Source of the DNA: Oscillospiraceae bacterium
GTDB taxonomy: Bacteria; Bacillota; Clostridia; Oscillospirales; Acutalibacteraceae
DNA length: 53,658 nucleotides
Reading direction: 5' to 3'
Assembly (NCBI GenBank): GCA_015065935.1
Contig: SVPI01000011.1
Span: forward strand, 1-53,658
Position numbers and translations under genes: made by a program. The notes below the pieces were generated by a model, which saw nothing but the letters and a program-made list of their open reading frames with translations, was not told where the DNA came from and did no database searches. Below, piece after piece: positions 25,316 through 33,673 of the stretch. Position 1 is the first letter of the stretch. Each line of letters starts with the position of its first letter.

Positions 25316-26273
25316 TCTTTTACTTGCAGTTTTAATGGTAGTTTTGGTGGTTGCAGGCTGCGCACCAAAGCAGGCCGAAAAAACCACAATGAAAATAGCC
25401 GCCATTTCGGGCCCCACGGGAATGGGAATGGTATCCTTAATGGAGGAAACCGCCCTTGGCAATGCTAAACACGATTATAAGTTTACTGTTGTTACCGACC
25501 CCACACAAATTGTTGGAAAAATAACCTCCAAGGAATTTGACATTGCCGCAGTGCCCACCAATATGGCATCTGCAATTTACAAAAAGACCTCGGGCGGTGT
25601 TAGCGTTCTAGCCCTTAATACAGGCGGAAATTTATTCATTATTGAAAAGAAAAACACCGTTTCTAAAATCGCTGATTTAAAGGGTAAAACCATTTATGCA
25701 ACGGGTCAGGGCGCAAACCCCGAATTTATTTTAAATTATGTTCTCAAAAGTAACGGTCTGACCGTTGGCACCGATGTTGAGGTTGAGTATGTTGCGGATG
25801 CTAAGGCACTTATCGGCGTTGCACAGCAAAACGATGATGCCGTACTACTGGCCCCCCAGCCCGCCGCAACCTCCATTCTCGGCACTATCAAAGGCTCAAA
25901 AGCAGTTATTGATATGACCAAGGAATTTGAAACAGCCGCAGGCAAAAAAATGTATATGGGCTGCATCATTGTAAGAAACGAATTCTTAAAGGAAAATGAG
26001 CTTGCCGTTAAGGAATTTTTAAAGGAATATGAAGCATCGGTTAATGTTATTTTAAACGATATCGAAAAGGGCGCAGCGCTTTGCGAGAAATATGAAATCA
26101 TCCCCAAGGCCGCCGTTGCCAAGCAGGCTATTCCCACAAGCGGTGTTTGCTTTGTTGCAGGAGAGGAAATGAAAACAGCCCTTGCCGATTATCTTTCGAT
26201 TTGCCTTGCAGAAATGCCCAAACTTGTAGGAGGAGAACTGCCCGGTGATGAATTCTATTTTACCGGCAAGTAA
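25299..26273 (+). CDS. ABC importer substrate-binding lipoprotein (NitT/TauT-like)
   Basis: 324 aa. Signal sequence MKKIFSLLLAVLMVVLVVAG with lipobox VAGC (Cys21). The mature protein has the two-lobed fold of NMT1/SsuA-type binding proteins: KITSKEFDIAAVPTNMASAIY, DLKGKTIYATGQGANPE and AVIDMTKEFE. It would be anchored outside the membrane and deliver substrate to the permease encoded behind it. The ligand cannot be deduced; relatives bind nitrate, sulfonates, thiamine precursors and others. The ATG lies inside the regulator gene. Confidence 0.85.
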   Translation: MKKIFSLLLAVLMVVLVVAGCAPKQAEKTTMKIAAISGPTGMGMVSLMEETALGNAKHDYKFTVVTDPTQIVGKITSKEFDIAAVPTNMASAIYKKTSGGVSVLALNTGGNLFIIEKKNTVSKIADLKGKTIYATGQGANPEFILNYVLKSNGLTVGTDVEVEYVADAKALIGVAQQNDDAVLLAPQPAATSILGTIKGSKAVIDMTKEFETAAGKKMYMGCIIVRNEFLKENELAVKEFLKEYEASVNVILNDIEKGAALCEKYEIIPKAAVAKQAIPTSGVCFVAGEEMKTALADYLSICLAEMPKLVGGELPGDEFYFTGK

Positions 26274-27006
26274 AAAACTGCTAAAGGGTCTGGCAGTGCT
26301 TGCCTTTTGGGTTGGCGTTTGGTATATTATAGCCCTTGTTATAAATCAGGAGTTGCTTATCCCAACGCCGCATAAGACCATCCTCGTTCTTTTTGAATTT
26401 GCGAAAACAAGGGAGTTTTGGCTCTCGGTTCTGTTTTCTACCCTGCGAATTATAGCGGGATTTTTAACGGGTATTGTTATCGGCACATTAGGCGGCGTTT
26501 TAAGCGTTAAGATTAAACTGTTTGATGCGGTTTTTTCGCCCCTTTTAACCCTTGCCCGCGCTGTGCCGGTAGCCTCGTTTATATTGCTGGCTTATGTCTG
26601 GATAAAAACCAACTTTATTCCCGTTTTTATAACCGCCCTTATGGTGGCGCCCATAATGTGGGCCGCAACAATGACGGGGATAAAAAGCATTGACAAATCT
26701 CTCGTTGAAATGGGACAGGTGTTCAGGCTTCCCAAAAAAGAAATTTTACTGAGAATTAAGTTTCCGGGGCTTGCCCCTGCCTATATTTCTTCGGCAGTAA
26801 CGGCAATGGGACTTGCCTGGAAATCGGGCGTTGCGGCAGAGGTTATCTGCTATCCCCAACAGTCAATCGGTCGCCTCCTTTATAACGCCAAAACCTACCT
26901 TGAAACCCCCGAAACCTTTGCGGTAACGCTGGTAATTGTTATTATAAGCCTTGCCCTTGAAAGGGCGGTTAAATATTTCGTTAAGAGGTGGGCGCAAAAT
27001 GATTAA
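26248..27006 (+). CDS. ABC importer permease (BPD_transp_1)
   Basis: 252 aa from ATG 26248 (GGAGGAG upstream; an adjacent GTG at 26245 is an alternative). About six hydrophobic segments; FSTLRIIAGFLTGIVIGTLGG and the EAA-like loop EMGQVFRLPKKEILLRIKFPGLAPAY for contact with the ATPase. The type fits SsuC/TauC-like permeases. It overlaps the upstream and downstream genes, so the whole unit is tightly coupled. Confidence 0.88.
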   Translation: MNSILPASKKLLKGLAVLAFWVGVWYIIALVINQELLIPTPHKTILVLFEFAKTREFWLSVLFSTLRIIAGFLTGIVIGTLGGVLSVKIKLFDAVFSPLLTLARAVPVASFILLAYVWIKTNFIPVFITALMVAPIMWAATMTGIKSIDKSLVEMGQVFRLPKKEILLRIKFPGLAPAYISSAVTAMGLAWKSGVAAEVICYPQQSIGRLLYNAKTYLETPETFAVTLVIVIISLALERAVKYFVKRWAQND

Positions 27007-27556
27007 ATTTGATAAGGTCACTTTTGCCTACGGCGAAAAGCAGGTTTTAAAGGATTTTTCCCTTGAAATAAAAGAAGGAGAGCATACTTGCTTCTTTGGC
27101 GAGTCGGGAAAGGGCAAAACCACCCTTTTAAGGCTGATTTGCGGTCTTGAAAAGCCACAGGCGGGTGAAATTACGGGTATAGACAAAATGCGCTTCTCGG
27201 TTGTTTTTCAGGAGGATAGACTGCTGAAAAATTTGAACGTTAGCGAAAATGTTGCCCTTGTTGGCAGCCGCCAAAAGGGAGATGAGCTGCTTAAAAAGCT
27301 GGGGCTCCAAGATTATCTTAACAAAAAAATATCCGATTTAAGCGGGGGAATGCGCAGGCGCGTTGCCATTGCGAGAGCCCTTTGCGGCGATTATGATATT
27401 CTGCTTCTGGATGAGGCCTTTAACGGTCTTGATGAAGATAGAATTAAGGACACTGCCGCCCTTATTTTGGAGGAAGCGAAGGGCAAAACGGTTATTATGA
27501 TTACCCATAATCCAGCTCACGCACAGCTTTTAAATGCAACCGTTATCCATATTTAA
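26999..27556 (+). CDS. ABC importer ATP-binding protein
   Basis: 185 aa from ATG 26999, overlapping the permease end. It is short for the family (usually about 240-260 aa) but holds the full set of ATPase motifs: Walker A GESGKGKTTLL, Q-loop VVFQEDRLL, signature LSGGMRRRVAIARAL, Walker B DILLLDEAF and the H-loop in MITHNP. The usual C-terminal extra residues are absent. It energises import of the ligand of the lipoprotein encoded two genes earlier. Confidence 0.88.
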   Translation: MIKFDKVTFAYGEKQVLKDFSLEIKEGEHTCFFGESGKGKTTLLRLICGLEKPQAGEITGIDKMRFSVVFQEDRLLKNLNVSENVALVGSRQKGDELLKKLGLQDYLNKKISDLSGGMRRRVAIARALCGDYDILLLDEAFNGLDEDRIKDTAALILEEAKGKTVIMITHNPAHAQLLNATVIHI

Positions 27557-27567
27557 TATTGATTTTT

Positions 27568-27600
27568 AAATGATAGTATTATAAAATAGTACTATCATTT
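27568..27600. terminator. A/T-rich terminator after the ABC operon
   Basis: AAATGATAGTA / TACTATCATTT with an 11-nt loop, followed by TATTTTA. It could also be an operator for apgM, whose possible -10 (TATAAT, 27609-27614) follows closely. Confidence 0.65.
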
Positions 27601-27634
27601 TATTTTAGTATAATTTCCCTTTGAGGTGCATAGT

Positions 27635-28840
27635 ATGAAATATCTTGTTGTTCTTTGTGACGGTATGGCCGATGAAAGAAACAAGCTGCTTGGCGGCAAA
27701 ACACCAATGGAGTGCGCAAAAAAGCCTAACATTGATGCTTTGGCAAGGGTTGGTGTTTGCGGTCTTTGCAAAACCGTGGCTGATGGCCTTAAACCGGGCA
27801 GCGATGTTGCAAATCTTTCGGTTATGGGTTATGACCCCCTGGTTTGCTATACAGGCCGTTCTCCTTTAGAGGCGGCAAGCATCGGTGTTGAACTTAAAGA
27901 AACCGATGTTGCGCTGCGCTGTAATCTTGTAACATTATCGGATGATGAGCCCTATAATAAAAAGGTTATGGTGGATTACTGCGCAGGGGACATTTCCACC
28001 GGTGAAGCCGCTGAAATTATAAAAACTGTTGATGAAAAGCTGGGAAATGAGATTTATAAATTCTACGCGGGCGTGGCATATCGCCACTGCCTTGTTGTAG
28101 GAAATGGCACAACCGACCTTGGCGCCCTAACCCCGCCCCACGACATTAGCGGCAGGGTTATAACCGACTATTTAAGTGACAGCGAAAATGCCAAAGGACT
28201 TATTTCCTTAATGGAAAAAAGCTATGAAATTTTAAAGGACCATCCTGTAAATCGGGAAAGGGAAAGTAAAGGTCTTCGCCCTGCAAACTCCATTTGGCTT
28301 TGGGGAGAGGGCAGAAAGCCGCAGCTTGAGGCTTTTGAGAGCAAATATAACGTTAAAGGCGCCGTTGTTTCGGCGGTGGATTTGCTTAAAGGTATTGGCA
28401 TCTGTGCCGAGATGGAAACCCCCGAGGTAGAGGGTGCAACGGGTTATATTGATACAAATTTTGAGGGCAAGGCACAAGCCGCAATAAATATGTACGAAAA
28501 GGGTAACGACCTGGTTTACGTTCATATTGAGGCCCCTGATGAGTGTGGTCATAGAGGCGAGGCCCAAAACAAGGTTCGGGCAATTGAACTCATTGATGAG
28601 AAAATTGTAAAGCCTTTAACCGATTACCTAAAGGGCAAGGGCGATTTCAGGGTTCTAATTATGCCTGACCACCCAACACCCCTTTGCACAAAAACCCACT
28701 CCCGCGAGGCTGTCCCTTATCTTATTTATGACAGCCGCAGGCAGGAAAAGGGAGTTGACTGCTTTACAGAGGAGAATGCAAAGCAGGGAGTATTCATTTC
28801 CCACGGCCCCGATGTTATGAAAAAGCTGATTGAGGGGTAG
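27635..28840 (+). CDS. apgM: Cofactor-independent phosphoglycerate mutase (ApgM type)
   Basis: 401 aa from ATG 27635, chosen because TTGAGGTG sits 6 bp upstream (the in-frame GTG at 27626 is part of that site). Alkaline-phosphatase-type metal motifs: VLCDGMAD at the start, the SVMGYDP region expected to hold the active serine, HIEAPDECGHRGE and MPDHPTP with HSREAVP at the end. It interconverts 3- and 2-phosphoglycerate in glycolysis without bisphosphoglycerate. It is cytoplasmic and followed after 9 bp by the symporter gene. Confidence 0.92.
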   Translation: MKYLVVLCDGMADERNKLLGGKTPMECAKKPNIDALARVGVCGLCKTVADGLKPGSDVANLSVMGYDPLVCYTGRSPLEAASIGVELKETDVALRCNLVTLSDDEPYNKKVMVDYCAGDISTGEAAEIIKTVDEKLGNEIYKFYAGVAYRHCLVVGNGTTDLGALTPPHDISGRVITDYLSDSENAKGLISLMEKSYEILKDHPVNRERESKGLRPANSIWLWGEGRKPQLEAFESKYNVKGAVVSAVDLLKGIGICAEMETPEVEGATGYIDTNFEGKAQAAINMYEKGNDLVYVHIEAPDECGHRGEAQNKVRAIELIDEKIVKPLTDYLKGKGDFRVLIMPDHPTPLCTKTHSREAVPYLIYDSRRQEKGVDCFTEENAKQGVFISHGPDVMKKLIEG

Positions 28841-28849
28841 AGGGCTTTG

Positions 28850-30214
28850 GTGAATTGGCTCAGCAAATTAAGTGATGCGCTGTGGGGCTTCCCACTTATT
28901 GTAACGCTTTTCTTAGTTGGGCTTTATTTCACCGTGAAACTTCGTTTTATTCAAATTAAATTTTTACCGAAATCCTTTCGGTATATGTTTGAAACAAAAG
29001 AGGGCGCCGACGGTGATATAACCGGTTTCGGCGCCCTTTGTACTGAACTGGCCGCAACACTGGGCACAGGGAACATTGTGGGCGTTGCGGCGGCAATTTA
29101 CCTTGGCGGTGTTGGCTCCCTTTTTTGGATGGTTATAACCGCTGTTTTTATGATGGCCATAAAATACGCCGAAAGCTTTTTAGCCGTTAAATTCCGAATT
29201 CAAAAAAACGGCAGTTTTTTGGGTGGACCTTTCTATTATATTGAAAGGGGAATGGGTAAAAAATTTAAACCCCTTGCCAAGGCTTTTGCTCTTTTCGGCA
29301 GTCTTGCAGGGCTGCTTGGTATGGGCACTGTTACGCAGATAAAATCGGTAACAAGCGCTGTGCAGGGCTTTTTTGACCCCCATATAAAGGCGGTGGCGTT
29401 TAGTATAGGCGGGCAAAAATATTCAGTTTTTACAGTTATTTGCGCAGTTGTTTTTACCATTCTCACATTCTTTGTGCTTGTGGGTGGCATAAAACGCATT
29501 GCAAGGGTTTCGGAGCTTTTTATTCCCCTTATGGCGGGGGTTTATATCTTTTTTTGCCTTGTGATTATCCTTACAAATTTTGGAAATTTAGGCACTGCCT
29601 TGTCCCTTATTTTAAAGGATGCCTTTAATTTTAAAAGCGCGGCAGGGGGCTTTTTTATTTCCCTTAAGGTTGGAATGTCCAGAGGCATTTTCACGAATGA
29701 GGCGGGCCTCGGCACCGCCCCCATCGCCTCTGCCTGTGCTAAAACAAGCTCGCCCTTTAAGCAGGGGGTTGTTTCAATGTGCGGCACATTTATTGACACC
29801 GTTATTATGTGCCCCCTAACAGGCCTTGCAATTATTTTAAGCGGCACTAATTTTAGTGGCGACCCCGAAAATGTTATGGCGCAGACCTTTAAAAACGGCG
29901 TTAACTTTTTAAGCGATAGGGTAATGGAGGGCATTCTCGCCGCCTGTCTTGTCTTTTTTGCCTTTTCAACCATAATCGGCTGGAACTTTTTTGCTCTTAG
30001 CTGTTTTAGATATTTTACAAATGATAAGGGCGTTAAAGCCTATAACGCGCTTTATATTTTGGCAGTTTTCCTAGGTGCCTTTGTGCCCTTTAGCGCAGTG
30101 CTTAAACTAGCTGATATTTTCAACGCCTTAATGCTGCTGCCGAATTTAACAGCGCTGATATTTTTGCGAAAAATAGTTATAAATGAAACGAAAAAAAGCC
30201 TTAACGAAAGTTAA
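28850..30214 (+). CDS. Alanine/glycine:cation symporter (AGCS family)
   Basis: 454 aa from GTG 28850 (GAGGG 6 bp upstream). About ten to eleven hydrophobic segments. Family motifs: GFGALCTELAATLGTGNIVGVAAAIYLGG, the sodium/substrate region; GGPFYYIERGMG; and FTNEAGLGTAPIASACAKT. It imports alanine or glycine with Na+ or H+. The stop codon lies inside the terminator hairpin. Confidence 0.95.
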   Translation: MNWLSKLSDALWGFPLIVTLFLVGLYFTVKLRFIQIKFLPKSFRYMFETKEGADGDITGFGALCTELAATLGTGNIVGVAAAIYLGGVGSLFWMVITAVFMMAIKYAESFLAVKFRIQKNGSFLGGPFYYIERGMGKKFKPLAKAFALFGSLAGLLGMGTVTQIKSVTSAVQGFFDPHIKAVAFSIGGQKYSVFTVICAVVFTILTFFVLVGGIKRIARVSELFIPLMAGVYIFFCLVIILTNFGNLGTALSLILKDAFNFKSAAGGFFISLKVGMSRGIFTNEAGLGTAPIASACAKTSSPFKQGVVSMCGTFIDTVIMCPLTGLAIILSGTNFSGDPENVMAQTFKNGVNFLSDRVMEGILAACLVFFAFSTIIGWNFFALSCFRYFTNDKGVKAYNALYILAVFLGAFVPFSAVLKLADIFNALMLLPNLTALIFLRKIVINETKKSLNES

Positions 30215-30229
30215 GGCCTTTATTTTTTT
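30198..30229 (+). terminator. Terminator of the symporter gene
   Basis: GCCTTAAC / GTTAAGGC with a GAAA tetraloop, followed by CTTTATTTTTTT. Confidence 0.92.
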
Positions 30230-30244
30230 ACCCTTTTTTTGGAT

Positions 30245-30313
30245 ATGTCCTTAAAATGTCGCAAAAATGTCGCGGTTATGTCATAAAATGTCGCAATTAT
30301 GTCGTGTTATGTC
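30245..30313. repeat. Seven helically phased ATGTC repeats before the small terminase gene
   Basis: ATGTC begins at 30245, 30256, 30267, 30278, 30288, 30299 and 30309, that is every 10-11 bp, one DNA turn. The fuller unit is AAAATGTCGCA in the middle copies. All copies face the same side of the helix, as needed for a protein array. Position at the left end of the phage packaging genes suggests a packaging (pac/cos-like) site bound by the small terminase; a partition or repressor site is possible. Confidence 0.8.
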
Positions 30314-30361
30314 CTCTTTTTTAAAGTTAGAATTGAAGATGCTGAAAGGAGGGAGGCACAC

Positions 30362-30628
30362 GTGCCAAGGCAAAAAGGGTTTTGCAAAATACTTAAGGAT
30401 ATTTTAAAATCGCGTGTCAGCGAAACCGAGGCGCAAATGCTTAGTGACGCAGGCTTCGAAATTAAAAATCCTACAAAATCGGCTGTTATTATGGCGGCGC
30501 TTTATAAAAAAGCGGCGGCAGGGGATTTAAGCGCAATAAAGGAGCTGCGCCTGATTCTCGGAGAACAGGAAGAGGCCTTGAACACCGCTGTGGTTATTGT
30601 TGACAACATTAGAAGTAACCACCCGTGA
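30362..30628 (+). CDS. Phage small terminase subunit-like protein (TerS)
   Basis: 88 aa from GTG 30362 with GGAGGGAGG upstream; the open frame reaches back into the ATGTC repeats but lacks signals there. Helical protein with SRVSETEAQMLSDAGFEI and the AAAGDLSAIKELRLILGE stretch typical of small phage DNA-binding proteins in front of terL. It would bind packaging DNA and load the large subunit. It overlaps terL by about 30 bp. Shorter than many TerS proteins, so it may be a minimal form. Confidence 0.65.
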   Translation: MPRQKGFCKILKDILKSRVSETEAQMLSDAGFEIKNPTKSAVIMAALYKKAAAGDLSAIKELRLILGEQEEALNTAVVIVDNIRSNHP

Positions 30629-31904
30629 GGTGGTAGGAGAGGGCTATGACGATTTTTGGAACTGCAAAAGCCGATACCGTGTTTTAAAGGGAGGAAAGGC
30701 ATCTAAAAAATCTACGACAACGGCACTTAATTTAATTTTCAGGTTGATGCGATTTGAAGGAAGCAACCTTCTCGTTGTGCGCCAGGTTATGAACACCCAC
30801 AGGGATTCAACCTTTGCCCAGCTTATCAGAGCACAGGAGGCTTTAAAGGTTTCTCATTTGTGGCGCAACACGGTATCTCCAATGGAAATGACCTACATTC
30901 CCACAGGGCAAAAAATTCTATTCCGTGGCTTTGATGATGTTTTAAAGCTAGCCTCCACCACGGTTAACAAGGGCTACCTTTGTTGGGTGTGGCTTGAGGA
31001 GGCATATGAAATTCCTAATGAAGAGGATTTTGATAAGCTGGATTTATCGGTGCCGCGAGGTAATGTTCCGGAGCCTTTATTTAAGCAAACCACCATAACC
31101 TTTAACCCCTGGAGTAAGGACCATTGGCTTAAAAAACGGTTTTTTGACAAGAAAGACAATTCTGTGAGCGTTTTCTCTACCAATTATCTCATAAATGAAT
31201 TTCTTGATGAAACCGACCGCGCGGTTTTTGAGCGAATGAAAAGGGAAACACCGAGGAAATATGCTGTGGCAGGGCTTGGCGAGTGGGGCATTTCGGAGGG
31301 TCTTGTTTTCGAAAATTTTGTTGTGGGAAAACCAACAGAAAATGAGCTCTCGAATGATGCCAAGGCATATTTCGGCCTTGATTACGGCTACACTACCGAC
31401 CCCACAGCCTTTATTGCAGTTAAGGTTGATGCGAAGAAACGCACACTTTATATTTTTGACGAGTTTTACGAGCGCAGAATGCTTAACTGTGATATAGCAA
31501 ATCGCATTAAGGCTATGGGGTATGCAAAGGAGCGAATTCGTGCCGATTCAGCCGAGCCCAAAAGCAATGAGGATTTAAAGCGTATGGGAATTTCCCGCAT
31601 TGTGCCGAGCCTTAAGGGGCGGGACAGCATTTTAAACGGAATTGCCAAAATAAACGAGTTTAAAATCTTTATTGATGAAAGGTGTAAAAACACGGTGCGG
31701 GAAATGAACTCCTATGTTTATGACACCCGCCGTGGTGAAAACGGCTATTTTTATCCCAAAGACAGCGAAAACCACCTTATGGATGCTTTAAGGTACGCCT
31801 TTGAGGATGTGAAAAGGGAAAGGGAGGAGCCTTCTTTCAGCAATTCCCCGAAGCAAAGTTCGGGTGTTACACGGAATGACCTTTTCGGGAGGTGGGAAGC
31901 GTGA
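30597..31904 (+). CDS. Phage large terminase subunit (PBSX type)
   Basis: 435 aa from a TTG inside terS; the exact start is uncertain. The ATPase part has YRVLKGGKASKKSTTTA as Walker A, VRQVMNTHRDST, and VWLEEAYEI as Walker B. The nuclease part has FGLDYGYTTDPTAFIAV, DSAEPKSNEDLKRMG and HLMDALRYAFED, the conserved acidic residues of the RNase H fold. It cuts and pumps phage DNA into the head. It is intact despite the decay of the prophage. Confidence 0.92.
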   Translation: MLTTLEVTTREVVGEGYDDFWNCKSRYRVLKGGKASKKSTTTALNLIFRLMRFEGSNLLVVRQVMNTHRDSTFAQLIRAQEALKVSHLWRNTVSPMEMTYIPTGQKILFRGFDDVLKLASTTVNKGYLCWVWLEEAYEIPNEEDFDKLDLSVPRGNVPEPLFKQTTITFNPWSKDHWLKKRFFDKKDNSVSVFSTNYLINEFLDETDRAVFERMKRETPRKYAVAGLGEWGISEGLVFENFVVGKPTENELSNDAKAYFGLDYGYTTDPTAFIAVKVDAKKRTLYIFDEFYERRMLNCDIANRIKAMGYAKERIRADSAEPKSNEDLKRMGISRIVPSLKGRDSILNGIAKINEFKIFIDERCKNTVREMNSYVYDTRRGENGYFYPKDSENHLMDALRYAFEDVKREREEPSFSNSPKQSSGVTRNDLFGRWEA

Positions 31905-32071
31905 TTATTTACTGCATTGCGGTAACCTTTATTGCGGCCTTTTTGGCAGGTTTTTTTGTTGCAAATTTGCCCCCTTTAAAAAAGCAGGAGGCTAGGAAAG
32001 CGGTAATTATTAAAGCCGATGCCGAAAAGACAATTGAAAATTTTTTAAACTACAACGGGGAAATTCAGTAA
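31901..32071 (+). CDS. Small single-span membrane protein of the prophage
   Basis: 56 aa from GTG 31901, overlapping the terL stop; GGGAGGTGG lies upstream. One hydrophobic segment (about 3-24, IYCIAVTFIAAFLAGFFVA) and a charged helical tail (KKQEARKAVIIKADAEKTIENF). Small proteins like this between terL and the head genes are common in clostridial prophages, without known function. Confidence 0.7.
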   Translation: MIIYCIAVTFIAAFLAGFFVANLPPLKKQEARKAVIIKADAEKTIENFLNYNGEIQ

Positions 32072-32090
32072 TTTCCCAAAAGGAGAAAAA

Positions 32091-32405
32091 ATGGAAGGAA
32101 AAGAAACCAAAACCGAAACTGCAAATATGCAGTCGGCCCTTACGGGATTTGAACTTTTAAAGGAGCATTTCCCCGATTTTCAAAACGAGGATAGCGTTCC
32201 CGAAGAGGCAAGAGCGGCGGCAAAGGAGAATGGCACCGAGCTGCTTTATGAATATTTAATGTTGGAAAACCGCCGCTTAAATGAGCTTAACAGTGAGCTT
32301 AATGACAGAATAGGTGCATTTACCGAAACCCTTGGCAATCAGCGAGATTGCTCGGGAATTAACAACCCTTTAAATGAGGAATTTATGCGTTCACTCTGGG
32401 GTTAA
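32091..32405 (+). CDS. Phage scaffold-like protein
   Basis: 104 aa, AAAGGAG before the ATG. Acidic and helical, with KEHFPDFQNEDSVPEEARAA, a coiled-coil-like LENRRLNELNSELNDRIG and a conserved-looking NEEFMRSLWG end. Position directly before the capsid gene and the coiled coil suggest a head scaffold or capsid assembly protein. It is short compared with classical scaffolds, so this is a moderate call. Confidence 0.6.
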   Translation: MEGKETKTETANMQSALTGFELLKEHFPDFQNEDSVPEEARAAAKENGTELLYEYLMLENRRLNELNSELNDRIGAFTETLGNQRDCSGINNPLNEEFMRSLWG

Positions 32406-32432
32406 TTTAAAAACGAAAGGAAAAAGAAAAAA

Positions 32433-33620
32433 ATGTCTATTAATTCTATTGAAACAGCTACCGCCTACACAGGCGAGCTTGATAAGATGTTTGCGCAGAA
32501 AAGCGCAACCGGCTTTTTTGCCGACAACAATTTAACCGCAAAGTTTGTTGGAGCTAAGACCGTTATGATTCCTGATATTGAGTTCCAGGGTCTTGCAGAT
32601 TACGACCGCAACACCGGCTTCAGCCGCGGCGCAATCCGTGTTGCCAACACCCCCTACACAATGAAAATGGACCGCGCTCGTTCCCTTCAGATTGACCGCG
32701 AGGATATGGATGAGAGTGGCATTGCAAGCCTTGCAGGAAAAATTCTTGGCGAATATGTTCGCACCAAGGTTATTCCTGAGTGTGATGCCTATGTGCTTTC
32801 AAAGCTGGCAGGCCTTGCCGAAAGCCGCAACAATGTGGTTGAAGCAAATATAACAAAGCCCTTTGCCACACTTGTTCGCCTTATTCAAAAGGTGCAGTCT
32901 GTTGTTGGTTATGATGAGGAGCTTGTTGCCTTTGTTGACAGCATTATGTATGCTCAGCTTCAGAACAGCGAAGAGTTTGCAAGACAAATTACCATTTCCA
33001 ACTTTAAGCAGGGCGATATTGATTTAAAGGTTAATTCCTTTAACGGCGTTACCATTATTCCCGTTGTAAACGAGAGAATGAAAACTGCCTATAATTTTGC
33101 GGCAGGTGAGGCAGGTGGCTTTACACCCGCCGAAAACGCAAAGGAAGTTCTTGCGCTGGTTTGCCCCAAAAAGGGCGCTCATCTTGTTAAGAAAACCGAA
33201 AATATGCGTATTTTCACTCCTGAACAAAATCTTGATGCCGATGCCTACAAGTTCGATTACAGAATTTATTACGATGTATTCGTAAAGGAAAGCGGCCTTG
33301 ATGCAGTTTGGGCAAGCTTTGCTCCCGAAATCAAAATCGAAGAGATTAATGACTGCGGCGGCAGCTTCCCCGCTAGTATTTCTGGAGTAAACATTACGGT
33401 TACAGCTGAAAACGCAGATGTTATGGGATATGAATATCAGTGGTATAAGTGCGATGAAAACGGCGAAAACGGCGTTGCCGTTCCCGGCGCAACCTCTGAT
33501 ACTATGGTGCTTAACGGCCCGGATTACAGCATGGGAGAGACACTCTATTTTTATGTTGTTATATCCCTTTATGACAGTATCTTTAAGAAATCAGATGTTA
33601 TTACTTTGCAGGTAAACTAA
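32433..33620 (+). CDS. Phage major capsid protein with C-terminal Ig-like domain
   Basis: 395 aa, GAAAGGAAAAAG before the ATG. The main part (1-295) has the pattern of phage coat proteins: GFFADNNLTAKFVGAKTVMIPDIEFQGL, DYDRNTGFSRGAI, MKMDRARSLQIDREDMDES and LGEYVRTKVIPECDAY. The last 85 residues (ISGVNITVTAENADVMGYEYQWYKC..VPGATSDTMVL) form a bacterial Ig-like fold that would decorate the head surface. A hairpin terminator follows. Confidence 0.82.
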   Translation: MSINSIETATAYTGELDKMFAQKSATGFFADNNLTAKFVGAKTVMIPDIEFQGLADYDRNTGFSRGAIRVANTPYTMKMDRARSLQIDREDMDESGIASLAGKILGEYVRTKVIPECDAYVLSKLAGLAESRNNVVEANITKPFATLVRLIQKVQSVVGYDEELVAFVDSIMYAQLQNSEEFARQITISNFKQGDIDLKVNSFNGVTIIPVVNERMKTAYNFAAGEAGGFTPAENAKEVLALVCPKKGAHLVKKTENMRIFTPEQNLDADAYKFDYRIYYDVFVKESGLDAVWASFAPEIKIEEINDCGGSFPASISGVNITVTAENADVMGYEYQWYKCDENGENGVAVPGATSDTMVLNGPDYSMGETLYFYVVISLYDSIFKKSDVITLQVN

Positions 33621-33630
33621 TAAAATAAGG

Positions 33631-33658
33631 GCCGCCGCAAAAGCGGCGGCTTCATTTT
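33631..33658 (+). terminator. Hairpin terminator after the capsid gene
   Basis: GCCGCCGC / GCGGCGGC with an AAAA loop, followed by TTCATTTTT. Confidence 0.82.
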
Positions 33659-33673
33659 TAAACGGAGGTAAAA

